From JAEUIE01 sp046350055 (GTDB taxonomy: Bacteria; Planctomycetota; Planctomycetia; Gemmatales; HRBIN36): DNA of 64,000 bases. The stretch is taken from assembly GCA_046350055.1 (NCBI GenBank), contig JAXMBC010000001.1, positions 124,001 to 188,000 on the forward strand, written 5' to 3'. Shown here in pieces: positions 52,973 through 61,752 of this stretch. Each line of letters begins with the position of its first letter. Positions within the stretch are counted from its first letter, which is position 1. The translations under genes were made by a program, and so were the position numbers. Below the pieces are notes generated by a model that was given only the letters and a program-made list of their open reading frames with translations, was not told where the DNA came from and did no database searches.

Positions 52973-53650
52973 TCAATTCTTGTCGTCGCTATATTCCTTG
53001 CTCGACGCGTGTGGAACAAAGATCCACGACAATCGTTCGGCAGTATGTCGCAGGAAGAGTTCGCGGAATTGTGAAAGCGTTACTTCACTATCACTCAGGG
53101 GGCGCATGCCCGGAGGATATTTAAAGGAGTAGGAGTTGGGCCCCCATACTGGAACAGCCTGGTCTTGATCAGTCCCAATGCGGTGAATGCTGACTGACGC
53201 ATCACACGTTCCCTTGTAGTACTGTTTCCAACCTTCCTTCTCGTAGAAACCCACGCGACGCAATTCGACAAAAACCAGATAGTCTACATTCAACCCCTGA
53301 CCGATCTCATAGGGCGATTTCATATCGGGATGCTCGTCCATCCACTTATGGACTTTGGCAGCAAGCACAATCTCAGGTTTTTTCTTGGTGTAACCAGCCA
53401 CAAGAAGCGAAAGCACGTGATTTACTTCACGATCGAAATGACCAACATCGATCTGGCTGTGCTTGCCTAGATGCGTGACGATTGCCACTCTCTTGGCATC
53501 TTTTTCAAAGTGATACTGGATATTGGCTTTATCATCGACGCCGAGCATATCCATGGTCAAAAGGACTGGCGCCATGAGCGCGCAACCTAAGCCACCGATC
53601 CCCCAGGCAGCGATCAGCACACAGGCGCAGGTTATGAGTTTTCCCCGCAT
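52973..53650 (-). CDS. Hypothetical lipoprotein
   Basis: A 225-residue exported protein. The N-terminus MRGKLITCACVLIAAWGIGGLGC has a lipobox (GLGC) at Cys 23, so it is likely a lipid-anchored envelope protein. The body contains DYLVFVELRRVGFYEKEG and a C-terminal region RELFLRHTAERLSWIFVPH. No family is recognised. The layout is of a conserved planctomycete secreted protein with one alpha/beta domain. It is followed by a shared hairpin terminator. Confidence 0.75.
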   Translation of the reverse strand: MRGKLITCACVLIAAWGIGGLGCALMAPVLLTMDMLGVDDKANIQYHFEKDAKRVAIVTHLGKHSQIDVGHFDREVNHVLSLLVAGYTKKKPEIVLAAKVHKWMDEHPDMKSPYEIGQGLNVDYLVFVELRRVGFYEKEGWKQYYKGTCDASVSIHRIGTDQDQAVPVWGPNSYSFKYPPGMRPLSDSEVTLSQFRELFLRHTAERLSWIFVPHASSKEYSDDKN

Positions 53651-53740
53651 ACACCGTCCCCCTGTATCTGGAAGGTTTACTTCCAGAACAGGCGGGACGA
53701 TAGCGAGAACTGACAGGGATGCAAGAGCAACTTGGCAGTA

Positions 53741-53917
53741 TTACTTGCCTTCTGGCTTTAGCAGTTCAAAACCACTCCCTTTTCCACCACCCATTTCGAC
53801 GGATTTCAGCTGAACGGTGGGAGCCTGGATGGTGGAAGTAGCCTGAATGACCTGCTGTTTGCTGGAACAACCGATTGCCAGCATGGTCACAATAAACATG
53901 GCGGAAAGTCGTGTCAT
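53741..53917 (-). CDS. Small lipoprotein of 58 residues
   Basis: A short gene: the minus-strand frame from 53917 reads MTRLSAMFIVTMLAIGCSSKQQ and continues with Gln/Thr-rich residues to SGFELLKPEGK. The signal peptide ends in a lipobox (AIGC), and a strong GAGGTGAT lies 4 bases before the ATG. It starts about 70 bases after the DUF1559 gene and its terminator. Small lipoproteins behind DUF1559 genes are a common arrangement in planctomycetes (recalled, not checked). Function unknown. Confidence 0.72.
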   Translation of the reverse strand: MTRLSAMFIVTMLAIGCSSKQQVIQATSTIQAPTVQLKSVEMGGGKGSGFELLKPEGK

Positions 53918-53931
53918 GTATCACCTCGGTG

Positions 53932-53969
53932 TTATACAAACAAAACAGCCCGTGCAGTGGCACGGGCTG
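53932..53969 (-). terminator. Terminator of the DUF1559 gene
   Basis: CAGCCCGTGC (53946-53955) and GCACGGGCTG (53960-53969) form a perfect 10-base-pair stem with a 4-base loop, followed on the minus strand by TTTTGTTTG. It is 17 bases past the stop codon and just before the small lipoprotein gene. Confidence 0.88.
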
Positions 53970-53985
53970 CCATGGATAGTTCATA

Positions 53986-55071
53986 TTAGTCAATCAAAGC
54001 ACTGGCGTCATTGTTCAGGCCATCGCGACGACCAGCCAGTTGCTGGAAGACCAGCCAGTCAGCAGGCATGGTAGCAGAAACGCCCAGAACACCAGAGTTG
54101 CCGCGACGCACGCCACGAGTAGAACCATCGCCGAAAGCAAACTGCACAACGGCGGGATGCCGACTGCTGAATGCCCACCATGGTCCGAGACGGTTGGTCA
54201 AGTGTAAGCCACCAATGGCGGGAATGCAACCAGCACCCATCCAGGCTGATTCGTAATGACGAATGTTCTCCTGACCGACAAGCCCGGGCTCATTGGCGGA
54301 AAGCGATTCACCAAACATGAAAGTATTGGAGGTACCGTCCTGAACAGTCAACTGGCCCAGTGTCAGATTTCCACGGTTGATCAGGACACCTTCGAAAGTG
54401 GCCCAATTCAAACCAGCAGGCAGCACGGGAAATAGCGAGATAGTTTGATTTCCCTTACCAGCACTACCGCAGGAACCAAAGTAGTTCGCACGACCAAGCT
54501 GACCAGCCTGAGGGACTGTAGCGAGCGGAGCAGCAGTTGCCGCAATACGGGCACCGAGAGTGCCACCTGTGTTAGTATTCCAATGGTGGCTTGCCAGACC
54601 AACTGCAAGCTGGGCATCAAACTGGGTATCGCTGGGGCAAAGATACATCTTGATTTTGGCAGATGCTACAGTGAAATTGATCGTGCTGATCCACCAGTTC
54701 GGCGCCAGTGAAGTGTTGCCGAGTGGCATCGGGTTGGTGCCAGGAGGAGTCGGGTCCACAATCTGCTTGGCAATATTATCTGCTTCCATGTAGGGAAGCA
54801 GGATTGTCAAAACACCAACCGACTGATTGGTGGCCTGATTGTTCTGCTCATTTGGGATGGGTCCCAGGTAACCAGCCGGCAACCTGTTATAGTCGTTGTG
54901 GTAGTTGTGAGCTGCGATGGCGAGTTGCCGCAGATTACTACCGCACAACATTCTATTTGCTGCTTCACGCACTTTTTGAATGGCCGGCAGAAGCAAGGCC
55001 ATGAGCAATGCGATGATGGCGATAACCACCAGCAGCTCAATCAATGTAAACGCCTGACGACGGACCCGCAT
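53986..55071 (-). CDS. DUF1559 prepilin-like secreted protein
   Basis: A 361-residue protein with the type IV pilin/type II pseudopilin N-terminus RRQAFTLIELLVVIAIIALL: short basic leader, cleavage before Phe, then a hydrophobic helix (about 8-30). The large C-terminal domain is the planctomycete DUF1559 fold, opening ANRMLCGSNLRQLAIAAHNYHN and closing HPAVVQFAFGDGSTRGVRR. Such proteins occur in dozens of copies per genome and probably build envelope or surface structures. The ATG at 55071 has AAGGAG 7 bases upstream. Confidence 0.93.
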   Translation of the reverse strand: MRVRRQAFTLIELLVVIAIIALLMALLLPAIQKVREAANRMLCGSNLRQLAIAAHNYHNDYNRLPAGYLGPIPNEQNNQATNQSVGVLTILLPYMEADNIAKQIVDPTPPGTNPMPLGNTSLAPNWWISTINFTVASAKIKMYLCPSDTQFDAQLAVGLASHHWNTNTGGTLGARIAATAAPLATVPQAGQLGRANYFGSCGSAGKGNQTISLFPVLPAGLNWATFEGVLINRGNLTLGQLTVQDGTSNTFMFGESLSANEPGLVGQENIRHYESAWMGAGCIPAIGGLHLTNRLGPWWAFSSRHPAVVQFAFGDGSTRGVRRGNSGVLGVSATMPADWLVFQQLAGRRDGLNNDASALID

Positions 55072-55281
55072 GGAATTCTCCTTGATGGAAGGATGATAAG
55101 TTGACATTCGATCTTACTACAAACAAATCGTGGTGCAATGAGAATAAACGACAATAACCATCATTCTCGCAATTACTTCACACCACATTTATTTGGGTGC
55201 TGTCCAATTGGTGAACAAGCTTCATGAGTAATGCCACGAAATAAAAATGCACATTCTGTATTATTGCGATTCAAAGCTAAC

Positions 55282-57051
55282 TCAGTCGCTTTTCCTTACG
55301 AGCTGCGTCTTCCAGAATTGCTCCAATTCACTTTCATTTGCCTTGCGCTGGACGAGGCCCTTTCCCTTGTCAAGCACGATTGCCATTTTGCCGTTCTGCG
55401 AGACAATGCTCCACTTACTTTCCTTCCAGGGTACCTCCCATAACTGATCAGTGAAAGTCTGCCCGGTCTTCTCGCTAGCCAGCATTGCGTCTGCCCCTTC
55501 CATGCCAGCATTGACTGTCAAGTACAATCCCGTTTTCGTATTTCGCAATCGCACATAGATTCCAGAAGGCACAACCTCCCAGCGTTGTGTCGGTAAATCT
55601 TCGTCTTTCTGCATAAGCAATTTGCCAGCAGCAGGCGAATCTCCGATGCTGACTGTGAGCGCCTGCCCTGACGAGTCGAGAAATCGCACATACTTGATAT
55701 CTTCAATGGACTTCAGCGATCCGGTGCTCCTGGATTGCCCATCCTGTTTTGCAACATCTCCCTTGGATGACCTGGTCACCATGTAGATCACGCCAGCAAA
55801 GGTCGCCAGAAGAATCGCACCAACTACCAGCCCCATAAGCAGCCGGGAATTCCCAGAGTTCTTTCGACTTTTCTTAAATCGCTTGGGCTTGCTTACGCTT
55901 GCACGATTCCTGGGCTGCTCAATAGGTCCCTGAGGCACTTGCACAACAGGTGCAGGCGCAGCAATGACCTGATCGGGAGGTGGCGAATAGGCAACAACTG
56001 TCGGATTGACTGGCGCGGTTGGCCTGGCTCGCTGCACAGGCGCGGTATGCGGTGCACCGGAATTACGTCGTTTGAATTCGATGCTCTTGAAACCCGTGAT
56101 GACGTCCTGCATGCTACTCATGCGCTGGTCGGGATTCACCGCTATCATCTTGCTAACGAGGTCGCTAACCTGCCGTGGAATACTGGGTTTCACCACATGT
56201 AATGGCTGTGCTTCTTCAGCTCGTGGGGGCACTTTTCCAGTCAGAAGTGCGTAGATCGTCGCTCCCAGACAGTAAATGTCACATCGGTGGTCGACTGCAA
56301 GATGCTTCTGCTGTTCAGGGGCACGATAGTCTTGCAGGTTCAAATGGGCATTGGATGTGGAACTCACAGTGCCGTCATCATCCAGTCGCGAAGTAGACAA
56401 CCCCATCTCTAGTATTTTAATGTTGCCTTCTTTGGTCACAAGGAGATTGGAAGGCTTGATATCGCGATGAATAATGCCTTTACTGTGAGCATGCTGCAAA
56501 GCGGAAGCAGCCTGAAGGGCGTAATTGGCCGCTATGTCAACTGCCAGGGTCAGACCTTTGTCTATACGCTTCTGCAGATCAACGCCATCAACATGCTCCA
56601 TCACCAGGTAGAGGAGTGTCGAATCGTGATTGATGTCGAATAGCTTCACGATATTGGGATGATCCAAAGCAGCGGCAGCCTTACCTTCCTTTTCAAATCG
56701 AATGCGCTTGGTCTCATCCTGCGCCAGCGATGGTGGCAGTACCTTGATAGCTACGGTTCTTTGCAAGGCTGTATGTTCAGCGAGATAGACTTTTCCACTG
56801 TTGTTCGAACTGATGAGCTGAAGAATCTTGTAAGACCCAACAAAGAATCCCTGATGCTTTCCTCGCAACAGCAGTTCAACCTGATACTTCGTCAACAGTT
56901 TTTTCTGAACCAGCAGATTTCCCACCTTCTCCGGGTCAATGCTCTGGCCCGAAAGAGATTGCGTCACTTTCCTTAGGTTTTTTTCACTTAATAGCTGGCT
57001 TGCCTGGAGTGTGTCCAGGAATTCCTGTAGAGAACTGACAGAAGTAGACAT
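55282..57051 (-). CDS. Serine/threonine kinase-like protein with altered DFG and beta-trefoil-like domain
   Basis: A 589-residue membrane protein. An N-terminal regulatory region precedes the kinase domain (about 70-335) with VAIKVLPPSL, HRDIKPSNLL and a glycine loop degenerated to LISSNNSGKVYLA. Where most kinases have DFG, the codons read E-M-G (ILEMGLST, near residue 217). A Pro-rich linker and a membrane helix (about 405-425) lead to a C-terminal domain (about 450-585) that resembles a ricin/beta-trefoil fold, LRNTKTGLYLTVNAG. It may be a pseudokinase. TTG at 57057 is an alternative start. Confidence 0.9.
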   Translation of the reverse strand: MSTSVSSLQEFLDTLQASQLLSEKNLRKVTQSLSGQSIDPEKVGNLLVQKKLLTKYQVELLLRGKHQGFFVGSYKILQLISSNNSGKVYLAEHTALQRTVAIKVLPPSLAQDETKRIRFEKEGKAAAALDHPNIVKLFDINHDSTLLYLVMEHVDGVDLQKRIDKGLTLAVDIAANYALQAASALQHAHSKGIIHRDIKPSNLLVTKEGNIKILEMGLSTSRLDDDGTVSSTSNAHLNLQDYRAPEQQKHLAVDHRCDIYCLGATIYALLTGKVPPRAEEAQPLHVVKPSIPRQVSDLVSKMIAVNPDQRMSSMQDVITGFKSIEFKRRNSGAPHTAPVQRARPTAPVNPTVVAYSPPPDQVIAAPAPVVQVPQGPIEQPRNRASVSKPKRFKKSRKNSGNSRLLMGLVVGAILLATFAGVIYMVTRSSKGDVAKQDGQSRSTGSLKSIEDIKYVRFLDSSGQALTVSIGDSPAAGKLLMQKDEDLPTQRWEVVPSGIYVRLRNTKTGLYLTVNAGMEGADAMLASEKTGQTFTDQLWEVPWKESKWSIVSQNGKMAIVLDKGKGLVQRKANESELEQFWKTQLVRKSD

Positions 57052-57347
57052 GATCAATCTGCTTTGTTTTAAGCCTGTGGAAGCATAGCATCACGTTGCG
57101 AAACCTTCACACCTAGCAACGCACGTGCTTCATGAGCTATGCCATCTAGGAGAAAGTGTACTCGTTCCTCAAGAAACACTTAGCTATAGCTCATGTTCAG
57201 TGTAGGGTCAAATGTAAGCTAGAGTGATCATTACCACACAAATTAAAATATATAATTAAATATTCTGCCTAAACATATCTATTCGTTTAATCATGTTACC
57301 AGCTGCACGGACCTCTTGTTATTAATGAGAATGACTTGTTGATTGAG
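57052..57347. other. AT-rich intergenic region between kinase and tRNA-Leu
   Basis: A 296-base gap holding the start region of the kinase gene on the minus strand and the 3-prime flank of the tRNA gene. A strongly AT-rich patch (about 57238-57300) stands out in this otherwise GC-rich window and is the best place for the kinase promoter. No gene or clear consensus box is seen. Confidence 0.5.
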
Positions 57348-57431
57348 TGCCGGAGACAGGACTTGAACCTGCACGCGGTTGCCCGCACTAGCCCCTCAAG
57401 CTAGCGTGTCTGCCAGTTTCACCACTCCGGC
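57348..57431 (-). tRNA. tRNA-Leu (anticodon GAG)
   Basis: An 84-base class II tRNA. On the minus strand the acceptor stem is GCCGGAG paired with CTCCGGC; the D-arm, an anticodon stem CTAGC/GCTAG around TTGAGGG (anticodon GAG), a long variable arm TGCGGGCAACCGCG and the T-arm GGTTCAAGTCC are all visible. The terminal CCA is not encoded. Confidence 0.95.
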
Positions 57432-57627
57432 GTGGGGGAGCAACGATTCACTCCTCAGGAAAGCCATTGTAAATGACAGACATCCCAAGGCAAGGGTTCA
57501 CCTCTGAATGTGAGACCTTCGTCTGCACGAAGTCCCCCTTGTAACGCATGCAAATTGCTTGACACCCGGATTCATATCATGACAATGGGAGGTCGATTGC
57601 CTCCGCAATTCCACGAAAGGTTACTCC

Positions 57628-58698
57628 ATGCACGAATCGCTCGCCTCGTCAATTCTTCTGGCTCAGGCCACGTTAGATAAGTCAACCATCATTGGGTATG
57701 TCGGCCTGGCAGTGGTGGCGTTGATTGCCCTGGTTTTCATCCTCCTCTTCTTCAAGTTTTTCAACTTGTGGATCCAGGCCTGGTTGACAGGGGCCAATAT
57801 CAGCATTCCCACTCTCGTTGGAATGATGTTGCGTAAAGTCAACTACGGAATGATCGTGCAGCAGAAGATTGCCCTCACCCAGGCTGGCGTACGAGTGGAA
57901 AACCGCGACCTCGAATCACACTACCTGGCTCGTGGCAATGTACCCAAGACAGCAGCTGCGGTTATCGCTGCTTATAAAGCAGGCATCATGCTTCCCTGGA
58001 AAGATGCAGCTGCCATCGATCTCGCAGGGCGCGATGTTTACGATGCTGTGCGAACCAGTGTGAATCCCAAAGTCATCGATTGTCCCGATCCCACCAAGGG
58101 TGCACGTACACTTGATGCTGTTGCCAAGAATGGTATTCAGCTCAAGGTGAAGGCCCGCGTGACGGTACAGACCAAGCTTGAACGACTGGTCGGTGGTGCG
58201 ACAGAAGAAACCATCATCGCCCGCGTTGGTCAGGGTATTGTTTCTGCGATTGGCTCTGCCGACGATCATAAGGCCGTGCTGGCAAACCCCAGTATCATCT
58301 CCCGCGAAGTGCTCGATAAGGGCCTTGATGCAGCCACTGCGTTCCACATTGTCTCCATCGATATTGCTGACGTCGAAGTGGGCGAAAATGTGGGTGCCAA
58401 TCTGCAAGCTGCTCAGGCACAGGCAGATTTGAAGGTCGCCCAGGCCAAGGCCGAGGAACGGCGAGCCTCTGCAGTGGCCAGTGAACAGGAAATGCGTGCA
58501 CGCGTGGAAGAGAACCGTGCCAAGGTTGTTGAAGCTGAATCGCAGGTTCCCCAGGCCATCGCCTCCGCCATCCGTGAAGGAAAAATGGGGGTGATGGACT
58601 TCTATAACATGCGGAATCTCATCAGCGACACCGAAATGCGTTCTTCCATTGCAGGCACGGGTACAGGTGGTACTCAGCAACGTTCAAACATTACTTAA
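57628..58698 (+). CDS. floA: Flotillin-like protein FloA
   Basis: A 356-residue membrane-associated scaffolding protein of the FloA (UPF0365) family. It has an N-terminal hydrophobic segment (about 22-50) and the family segment LTGANISIPTLVGMMLRKVNYGMIVQQKIALTQAG, then a band-7-like region and a C-terminal Ala/Glu-rich coiled coil (about 255-320) ending in a Gly/Thr tail. It helps form functional membrane microdomains that host kinases and secretion machines. GAAAGG precedes the ATG. A disordered protein gene follows. Confidence 0.93.
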   Translation: MHESLASSILLAQATLDKSTIIGYVGLAVVALIALVFILLFFKFFNLWIQAWLTGANISIPTLVGMMLRKVNYGMIVQQKIALTQAGVRVENRDLESHYLARGNVPKTAAAVIAAYKAGIMLPWKDAAAIDLAGRDVYDAVRTSVNPKVIDCPDPTKGARTLDAVAKNGIQLKVKARVTVQTKLERLVGGATEETIIARVGQGIVSAIGSADDHKAVLANPSIISREVLDKGLDAATAFHIVSIDIADVEVGENVGANLQAAQAQADLKVAQAKAEERRASAVASEQEMRARVEENRAKVVEAESQVPQAIASAIREGKMGVMDFYNMRNLISDTEMRSSIAGTGTGGTQQRSNIT

Positions 58699-58758
58699 CG
58701 TTAGCTGAAGTTGACCCGTCATCTGGTGATTCTGCCTGAGCATTGGTGCTGAGGCAGC

Positions 58759-59205
58759 ATGAGTTCGGAGTTACTGATGGCCAAAGCACGCCCTTCCTCC
58801 ACCGATATTGATCGCTTCCTGGAGGAGGTGAATCGTCGCAAACAACAGCAGGCGCGCCAAAGCGCGCCTCCTCCGCAACCCATTCAGCGGACAGCTCCGA
58901 AGCCAGCGAATACACCTCCGCCACAGCCCAAGATGGCGAAGGTGCAGCAAAAGCAGGTCATGACGTCAGAGCCAGTCATTCGGGCGGTGGTTCTGGAATC
59001 TTCACCAGAGCCGGTTATTTCACGTGATTATGCAACCAAGACAACTTTTCAGCCACCGACACCGCAGGCTATGCCACGCACCACGGAATCAGGTGCCGTG
59101 CATCAGGTGAAGAGCATGTTGAAATCCAAAGAGGGGCTGCGAGCCATGTTTGTCATGAACGAGATACTCAGCCCACCTCTGAGCCGCAGGCCGAGAAGCC
59201 GATAG
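58759..59205 (+). CDS. Pro/Gln-rich disordered protein with conserved C-terminus
   Basis: A 148-residue protein. The N-terminus has a charged helix SSTDIDRFLEEVNRRKQQQAR, then a long Pro/Gln/Thr-rich disordered stretch (about 33-105), and a C-terminal helix HQVKSMLKSKEGLRAMFVMNEILSPPL that looks like the functional part. No family is known to me. Starts 61 bases after floA, with the deacetylase gene 31 bases beyond its own stop, so an operon is likely. An interaction or membrane-targeting role is speculative. Confidence 0.75.
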   Translation: MSSELLMAKARPSSTDIDRFLEEVNRRKQQQARQSAPPPQPIQRTAPKPANTPPPQPKMAKVQQKQVMTSEPVIRAVVLESSPEPVISRDYATKTTFQPPTPQAMPRTTESGAVHQVKSMLKSKEGLRAMFVMNEILSPPLSRRPRSR

Positions 59206-59236
59206 TTTTCCAACCTACTTTATACGATGTCTGACC

Positions 59237-59998
59237 ATGCCTACAGCACTTTGCTTGATGGCCCATCCGGATGATTGCGAATTCTTTGCCGCCGGAACAC
59301 TAGCACTCCTGGCACAACGGGGATGGGAAATCCATATTGCCAGCAGCACTCCAGGCGATGGAGGGAGTGCTACTCATAACCCCATTGAAATTGCCCGCAT
59401 ACGTCGCGAAGAGAATCGACAGTCTGCAGCACTGATTGGAGCGACGTACCACTGTCTGGAACTGCGCGATCTTCATGTTACATTCGATGCCGATTCGATT
59501 CGCCGTGCAGTCGCGCTGGTTCGGGCTGTGAACCCCACCCTGCTGATCACGCACAGTCAGCAGGATTACATGCTTGATCATGAGGTTTCTGCCCAACTGG
59601 CTCGTACCGCCAGTAATGGCTTCATTGTACCCAATTGCGGCAATGGTCCTGTTGCTCCTGGAGCCAGGATTCCTCATCTGTATTATGCTGACCCCGTGGG
59701 AATCGTAGACCATGATGGCCGGACACCACCAACCAGCGTGGTAGTGGATATCAGCCCTGTCTACGAACTCAAGATGCAAATGCTTTGTGCCCATGCCTCC
59801 CAGCGTGCCTGGCTGCAGGCACATTATGGTATGGACGAATATACCCGCATGCTGGATGAATGGTCCTGCAAACGTGGTAAGACAGTTGGAATTACCCGTG
59901 GCGAAGGATTCCGCCAGCATCGTGGATTTGGGTATCCACAACACTGCATATTGCAGGAAGTGCTGGGCACCCTGACAACAAACACTCCCATCGCCTGA
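59237..59998 (+). CDS. PIG-L/LmbE-family deacetylase
   Basis: A 253-residue zinc-dependent deacetylase. The catalytic metal motif is MAHPDDCEFFAAGTLALL (residues about 7-24), and a later HSQQDYMLDHEV segment provides the third ligand in the H-x-x-D-x-x-x-x-H context. Members remove acetyl groups from N-acetylglucosaminyl compounds such as GlcNAc-malate or GlcNAc-PI. Substrate in this organism unknown. Cytoplasmic, close behind the preceding disordered protein gene. Confidence 0.9.
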   Translation: MPTALCLMAHPDDCEFFAAGTLALLAQRGWEIHIASSTPGDGGSATHNPIEIARIRREENRQSAALIGATYHCLELRDLHVTFDADSIRRAVALVRAVNPTLLITHSQQDYMLDHEVSAQLARTASNGFIVPNCGNGPVAPGARIPHLYYADPVGIVDHDGRTPPTSVVVDISPVYELKMQMLCAHASQRAWLQAHYGMDEYTRMLDEWSCKRGKTVGITRGEGFRQHRGFGYPQHCILQEVLGTLTTNTPIA

Positions 59999-60272
59999 CG
60001 CTACAGTTGCATTACTTGAGCGAAACTTTCCATTATTCTTGAAGTTGATGTCAAAGCCCTCGTGCTTCATGCTTCGCTGCACGCAATCGTCTTAGCTCCT
60101 ACACCGCGTGCTACTGGCGCGGCAGGCATCCTGATCAACATTTCTTCGAGAACTTGCACACGCTTCGCTGGCCTTTTTCGAGCCGTTAGGACGAAAAACA
60201 CTTTGTTCACCCAAGGCACGCGGCTGCGTGCATCGTCGCCACACGACGCTTGTTGCCAGGAGGGCATATAAC

Positions 60273-61592
60273 ATGGTTCGCACTTCTCTCAGCACCCGGC
60301 TGATTCGCAATGTCCTGCTAGGCTCGGCCACGCTTGGCTTGAGCCTGGTGTCCATCTCCGCTCAAGATAAGAAGCCAGCTGCGCCTGCAACTCTGCAGAC
60401 GACCCCTGCTGCTGCTAAATTGGTGCTCACGCTGGATGACGCCATTAATCATGCTCTGCAAAAGCAGCCCGCCATTCGCGCTGCTCAGCTGTCCTATGAA
60501 TCATCAGTCTCCGCCAAGAGTGTGGCAGACAGCTTCCTTGTAGGCCTGGTACCAGAAGGCCGCATCCGCCGCCAGCAGGCTGCTTCGGGTCTCTCCGCCG
60601 CTGCCGCCAGTGTGCAGCAGGCTGAAATGGAAACCAAGAACGCTGTCAACCGCACCTACATCAGTGTCCTGTTCGCTCGCGAGCAGCACAAACTGGCTCA
60701 AGATGCTGTTGAAACACTCAAGGCTACCTACAAGGTTGCCAAGCAATTACTCGATTCCGGAGAAGCCAAAAACGTCACCAAGGATGATTTGGACAAGCTG
60801 GACATCTACGTCAAACTCGCCGAAAGCAAGGTTGGCGAGGCCAGCGTCGGTATGATCCGTGCCAAGGCAGCTCTTCGTGAAGCAATTGGCCTGGAATACA
60901 ACACTGAGTTTGAAGTCGATGGTGGCAAACTGACGCGTTACTACGATACGGCTCAGGAATTCACCAAAAACCAGAAAATTCGGTTATGTTGTAACACCGC
61001 AGCAGAATTCGCTGTCCGCTATCGTCCCGAATTGGCTCAGGCTTCCATCCTGGCTGACGTGACTTGTCTCGAAGCTCAGGCTCAGAAGGCGAACATCCTG
61101 CACTTCTATAGCCGTACATTCGCTGCTTCTACCGACATTCATGCAAAGGTGCTGCCCGCCGGCATCATCAACGGCGATTATCGCCCAGGCCCTGTCGGTC
61201 CGGAAATGCCAAGCTATCTGATCGGCTCCGCCAGCAAGCGACATGAACGGGCATCGATCCTCTACAACCGAGCTTTGGCAGTAGTAGATAAGGCTCGTGG
61301 CCTGGTGGCACTTGAAGCCGAAGAAGGCTGTGCCAAGTTCAATCGGGCATCTGAACAGATTGAACTGCAGAAGATCGCCACTCAGAAATCGGGCGACCTC
61401 TACAAGAATGCAGAAAAGTACTTCCGTCAGGATCAGCTGAAGACTGATGCCCTGCTGACTGCATATGCTCTGGACGTCAAGAACAAGTCTGACCTCAACG
61501 AAGCGTACTACATGTTTGGTATGACCCTGGCATATCTGCAGAGGGCAACGGCAGGCCACCTTTGGGAGTGCTTCATTTCAGAGAACAAGTAA
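60273..61592 (+). CDS. TolC-family outer-membrane protein
   Basis: A 439-residue exported protein. The signal peptide (about residues 1-31) ends in SISAQ, and a TolC-like region begins LTLDDAINHALQKQPAIRAAQLSYESSVSAK (about 55-85), typical of outer-membrane efflux proteins. Two helical coiled-coil halves (about 100-200 and 320-400) follow. No partner pump genes adjoin. AGGAGG lies 9 bases before the ATG at 60273; a longer frame from 60228 is not supported. A hairpin follows the stop. Confidence 0.84.
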   Translation: MVRTSLSTRLIRNVLLGSATLGLSLVSISAQDKKPAAPATLQTTPAAAKLVLTLDDAINHALQKQPAIRAAQLSYESSVSAKSVADSFLVGLVPEGRIRRQQAASGLSAAAASVQQAEMETKNAVNRTYISVLFAREQHKLAQDAVETLKATYKVAKQLLDSGEAKNVTKDDLDKLDIYVKLAESKVGEASVGMIRAKAALREAIGLEYNTEFEVDGGKLTRYYDTAQEFTKNQKIRLCCNTAAEFAVRYRPELAQASILADVTCLEAQAQKANILHFYSRTFAASTDIHAKVLPAGIINGDYRPGPVGPEMPSYLIGSASKRHERASILYNRALAVVDKARGLVALEAEEGCAKFNRASEQIELQKIATQKSGDLYKNAEKYFRQDQLKTDALLTAYALDVKNKSDLNEAYYMFGMTLAYLQRATAGHLWECFISENK

Positions 61593-61647
61593 CGAACGTT
61601 CCACTTGTGCCACATGAAATGTCGCCAGAAAGGCAAGAACTCGATGG

Positions 61648-61676
61648 CCACCGGCTAGGGATTCCCTAACCGGTGG
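61648..61676 (+). terminator. Possible terminator after the TolC-like gene
   Basis: CCACCGGCTAGGG (61648-61660) pairs with CCCTAACCGGTGG (61664-61676) with one mismatch and a 3-base loop. No T-run follows, so factor-independent termination is uncertain; it is nevertheless a very stable hairpin in a 160-base gap. Confidence 0.45.
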
Positions 61677-61752
61677 TAGACTTCACGTGTCTCCCCCTTC
61701 TTGCCCCCGGCAGCACTCCCCTCCCCACGACCCACTGTTTCTCGCGAGCACC

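Noticed and set aside
53766..53993. A 75-codon minus-strand frame behind DUF1559
   Set aside because: It has no ribosome binding site and crosses the DUF1559 terminator. The overlapping 58-codon frame at 53741-53917 has a lipobox and a strong ribosome binding site.
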